This document shows positions 22,067 through 23,749 of a stretch of DNA of 23,749 nucleotides, piece by piece (the first letter of the stretch is position 1; every line of letters begins with the position of its first letter). The notes beneath the pieces were generated by a model. The model did not search any database. It was not told the origin of the DNA and worked only from the letters and a program-made list of their open reading frames with translations. The stretch spans positions 1 through 23,749 of the forward strand of contig DASPKA010000130.1 of assembly GCA_035628335.1 (NCBI GenBank), read 5' to 3'. A program made the position numbers and the translations under genes. This DNA is from DASPKA01 sp035628335 (GTDB taxonomy: Bacteria; Patescibacteriota; Doudnabacteria; UBA920).

Positions 22067-22294
22067 TTATGCTCCTCTACTGACTCCGCACCACATGTGG
22101 TTCCTGTGATTGCGGCAGATGCTGCACAAACGAATTTGTCTGTATCTCACGGTTTTAGCACGTAGGTTACGAGTTATTCTTTTTGTGCAGTGTTTACAGG
22201 TCAGTGTAGCCGGCCTGTCATTGCATAAATCACAGACCAACCTGACCAAGATAGCCATGAACTGATTACCCCGTATACGAACAGTATATAACAT
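22067..22294 (-). CDS. Cys-rich 75-aa mini-protein, probable zinc ribbon
   Basis: Start chosen at ATG 22294 (MLYTVRIRGNQF) because AAAGGAG lies four bases upstream; an in-frame ATG further upstream lacks this. CxxC pairs at 21/24 and 33/36 and a second set at 57/60 with H63, H66 and C69 suggest two zinc sites (CDLC-x8-CKHC and CSIC-x2-H-x2-H-x2-C). The protein is strongly basic (many Arg/Lys between the sites), consistent with nucleic-acid binding. No family recognised. Its organisation resembles the Cys-rich gene at 13365-13619 (small, minus strand, convergent with a synthetase operon, good Shine-Dalgarno), but the sequences are not obviously homologous. Confidence 0.65.
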   Translation of the reverse strand: MLYTVRIRGNQFMAILVRLVCDLCNDRPATLTCKHCTKRITRNLRAKTVRYRQIRLCSICRNHRNHMWCGVSRGA

Positions 22295-22361
22295 GCTTCT
22301 CCTTTCAAGTCTTTTTATGTACAATATATGCTTTGAGAATTATTGTCTACTGTAACAAAAA

Positions 22362-22489
22362 ATGCAGTACTTCGTCTATTATATCGAAAGGCATAGTGAG
22401 TACGCCCTCAAGATGCCTGAAGTGGATTCAGTCAATTCGAGGGCTACTCTACTTTGTTAAGCCCTGAGGGAAACCCGTGGGCTTTTTGT
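22362..22489 (+). ncRNA. Candidate small structured transcript or leader upstream of the ABC operon
   Basis: Nested hairpin: GCCCTC (22404-22409) with GAGGGC (22439-22444), enclosing CTGAA/TTCAG (22417-22421 and 22427-22431), followed by a terminator at 22459-22487. The same stretch can be read as a 32-aa ORF (ATG 22362 to TAA 22460, MQYFVYYIERHSEYALKMPE...) with no Shine-Dalgarno and no matching leaderless -10. The structure and the terminator placed at its end suit a small RNA or attenuating leader better, but neither reading is proven. A TACAAT at 22320-22325 could be its -10. Confidence 0.35.
22459..22487 (+). terminator. Terminator upstream of the ABC transporter genes
   Basis: AAGCCC (22459-22464) pairs with GGGCTT (22479-22484), with inner GGG/CCC pairs closing an AAA loop, followed by TTTTT. 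It ends about 15 bases before the ABC promoter -10. Confidence 0.85.
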
Positions 22490-22502
22490 TATGTGTTATT
22501 CT

Positions 22503-22508
22503 TAAAAT
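22503..22508 (+). promoter_or_regulatory. -10 box of the ABC transporter operon
   Basis: TAAAAT six bases before the GTG start at 22515, the same spacing as for glyQS and the exonuclease gene, predicting a leaderless GTG-initiated mRNA. No good -35. Confidence 0.45.
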
Positions 22509-22514
22509 AGATTT

Positions 22515-23432
22515 GTGGAAATATTTCAAGCAAAAAATTTAGTTAAACGATTTGGGCAATTTACCGCGGTTGACGGGGTGTCTTTTGCTTTGGGAAAGGG
22601 GGAAATTTTAGGTCTGCTTGGTAGAAACGGTGCAGGTAAAACCACCACATTGCAAATGGCTCTCGGGGCGCTGACTCCAACTGCCGGAGAGATTTTGTAT
22701 TTTGGCAAAGATTTGATTAAGCATCGCCAGGAAATTTTGGAACGTGTAAATTTTTCTTCAACATATACATTTCTGCCATACGATCTTCGGGTGTGGGAGT
22801 CTTTGAATTACACTAGTTTTTTGTATGACATTTCAGACCGCAAAGCAAAAATTCGTGAAGTTATACAGAGCTTTAAATTAGAGGATTTAGCTCAAAAGCA
22901 ATTCTCTGAACTTTCAGCTGGACAGAAGACGCGAGTGAACTTAGCAAAAGCGTTTTTAAACAGTCCTGAAGTTTTGCTGCTCGATGAGCCAACTGCGTCC
23001 ATGGACCCCGCAACAGCAGATGAAGTGCGTAAATTCATTTTGAAAAAACGCGAGGAAGAGAATATTTCTGTTATTTTTACCAGTCATAACATGGCTGAAA
23101 TTGAAGAAGTTTGCGACAGAGTTATTTTCATTGACCACGGCAAAATACTCTCTGAAGGAACTCCTAAAGAGCTCGCAGGTTCTCTGGATGAAACTACAGT
23201 GAAGTTTTTACCGAAAGGTGATAATCAAAAATTCTTGAAAGCTGTGACAGGCTCCCCATTTACTGTCTCAGTCAGCGGCAATCTTGTGGTTTTTACAATT
23301 ACGGAAAAAGAGGTTGCAGGGGTGTTTAGGCTCGTAAGTGAGAAAGGGTTGGAGTACCGTGAAGTTTCAATAGAGCACTCTGACCTTGAAGACTACTTTG
23401 TAAAGCATTTTGGAGAAGAGAAAAGCGAATAA
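22515..23432 (+). CDS. ABC transporter ATP-binding protein
   Basis: 305-aa ATPase of an ABC-2-type exporter. Walker A GRNGAGKTT (37-45), signature LSAGQKTR (133-140), Walker B VLLLDEPT (153-160), D-loop SMDP, H-loop TSHNMAE (H191), and a C-terminal extension of about 80 residues typical of drug/polysaccharide exporter ATPases. The Q-loop position reads NFSSTYTFLP with no Gln, a variant I associate with a subfamily of these ATPases having NFSSPY there. GTG is the only usable start near the -10 box because an in-frame TAA lies at 22503. The permease starts two bases after the stop. Substrate unknown. Confidence 0.93.
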   Translation: MEIFQAKNLVKRFGQFTAVDGVSFALGKGEILGLLGRNGAGKTTTLQMALGALTPTAGEILYFGKDLIKHRQEILERVNFSSTYTFLPYDLRVWESLNYTSFLYDISDRKAKIREVIQSFKLEDLAQKQFSELSAGQKTRVNLAKAFLNSPEVLLLDEPTASMDPATADEVRKFILKKREEENISVIFTSHNMAEIEEVCDRVIFIDHGKILSEGTPKELAGSLDETTVKFLPKGDNQKFLKAVTGSPFTVSVSGNLVVFTITEKEVAGVFRLVSEKGLEYREVSIEHSDLEDYFVKHFGEEKSE

Positions 23433-23434
23433 TT

Positions 23435-23749
23435 ATGACATTATTTGGACTTAATCTACGGCGCGTGTGGGGAGTGGTATTACGTTCGTCATATGTACTT
23501 AAACACAACTTGGACAGGCTCACAGACATGCTGTACTGGCCGGTTTTAGACTTAATGCTCTGGGGTGTTACTAGTAAGTATTTTACTGAAGCGAGCGGCA
23601 CAGGAGACATAGTACTCTTAGTTTTGTCTGGCTTGGTTTTTTGGGGTGTGTTTTGGCGTGGGCAGTATGAAGTGCCACTTAATCTGTTAGAAGATATTTG
23701 GGGTCAAAACTTGATTAACATGTTTGCGTCACCTCTCAAGTTTTCTGAG
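23435..23749 (+). CDS. ABC-2-type transporter permease, N-terminal part (truncated by window edge)
   Basis: Starts MTLFGLNLRRVWGVVLRSSY two bases after the ATPase stop and stays open for 105 codons to the end of the window. Early basic/aromatic segment, then DRLTDMLYWPVLDLMLWGVT and the hydrophobic VLLVLSGLVFWGVFWRG stretch, followed by NLLEDIWGQNLINMFASPL, which fits the first third of an ABC-2 membrane subunit (the LLEEKxxGTLexLlasPl-type cytoplasmic segment). Partner of the preceding ATPase. The rest, and hence any substrate hint, is outside. Confidence 0.85.
   Translation, partial: MTLFGLNLRRVWGVVLRSSYVLKHNLDRLTDMLYWPVLDLMLWGVTSKYFTEASGTGDIVLLVLSGLVFWGVFWRGQYEVPLNLLEDIWGQNLINMFASPLKFSE

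Noticed and set aside
1..23749. Recoding of TGA (as in Absconditabacteria/Gracilibacteria)
   Set aside because: TGA closes several genes at the expected family length, and the ATGA overlaps rely on it as stop.
1..23749. CRISPR arrays, transposase genes, prophage genes
   Set aside because: No regularly spaced repeats or recognisable proteins of these kinds; the only tandem repeat is the short heptamer tract in leuS.

Overview
The window looks like a piece of a small-genome bacterium, most likely a member of the Candidate Phyla Radiation (Patescibacteria, perhaps Parcubacteria-like). This is inferred from content: short, densely packed housekeeping genes, many ATGA stop/start overlaps, tRNA synthetase subtypes and RNA/DNA maintenance enzymes mixed with unplaceable small proteins, a moderately AT-rich composition, and several genes whose -10 promoter box lies only 5-8 bases before the start codon (probable leaderless mRNAs). 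TGA works as a normal stop throughout, which argues against lineages that recode TGA. No rRNA, tRNA, CRISPR array, transposase or phage gene was found.

Layout. Left (1-6216): the 3' end of polynucleotide phosphorylase and its terminator; queuine/guanine tRNA transglycosylase (tgt); three overlapping single-TM mini-proteins behind a long hairpin; glycyl-tRNA synthetase translationally coupled to an unknown 298-aa protein; an M24 (Xaa-Pro type) peptidase. Middle (6217-13364): a small membrane protein on the minus strand, a DEDDh exonuclease, an M16 zinc peptidase, endonuclease IV, two tiny unknown ORFs, an AI-2E-type permease, a divergent RNase III-like protein with a strong Shine-Dalgarno, and methionyl-tRNA synthetase. 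Right (13365-23749): a Cys-rich mini-protein divergent from TatD; then an operon of ATGA-coupled genes holding TatD, inositol-monophosphatase-family (IMPase) paralogues 1, 2 and 3, a membrane-anchored unknown protein and Maf; IMPase 4 with its own promoter followed by leucyl-tRNA synthetase and a small membrane protein; a second Cys-rich mini-protein on the minus strand; a small structured transcript candidate; and an ABC exporter ATPase followed by its truncated permease.

The most unusual place is 17479-17767. The 3' end of IMPase 3 occurs twice, 208 bp apart. The downstream copy is the one whose stop codon overlaps the Maf start, which is the pattern expected of the original gene end. Between the two copies lies about 115 bp of roughly 65% GC sequence that folds into four consecutive hairpins. 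This looks like a small inserted element that captured or replaced the gene's 3' end, of a type I cannot name. Other points of interest are four intact IMPase paralogues within 5 kb, the recurring leaderless promoter architecture against strong Shine-Dalgarno sites on the small unknown genes, a four-unit heptamer repeat inside leuS, and the three-gene mini-membrane-protein cluster.
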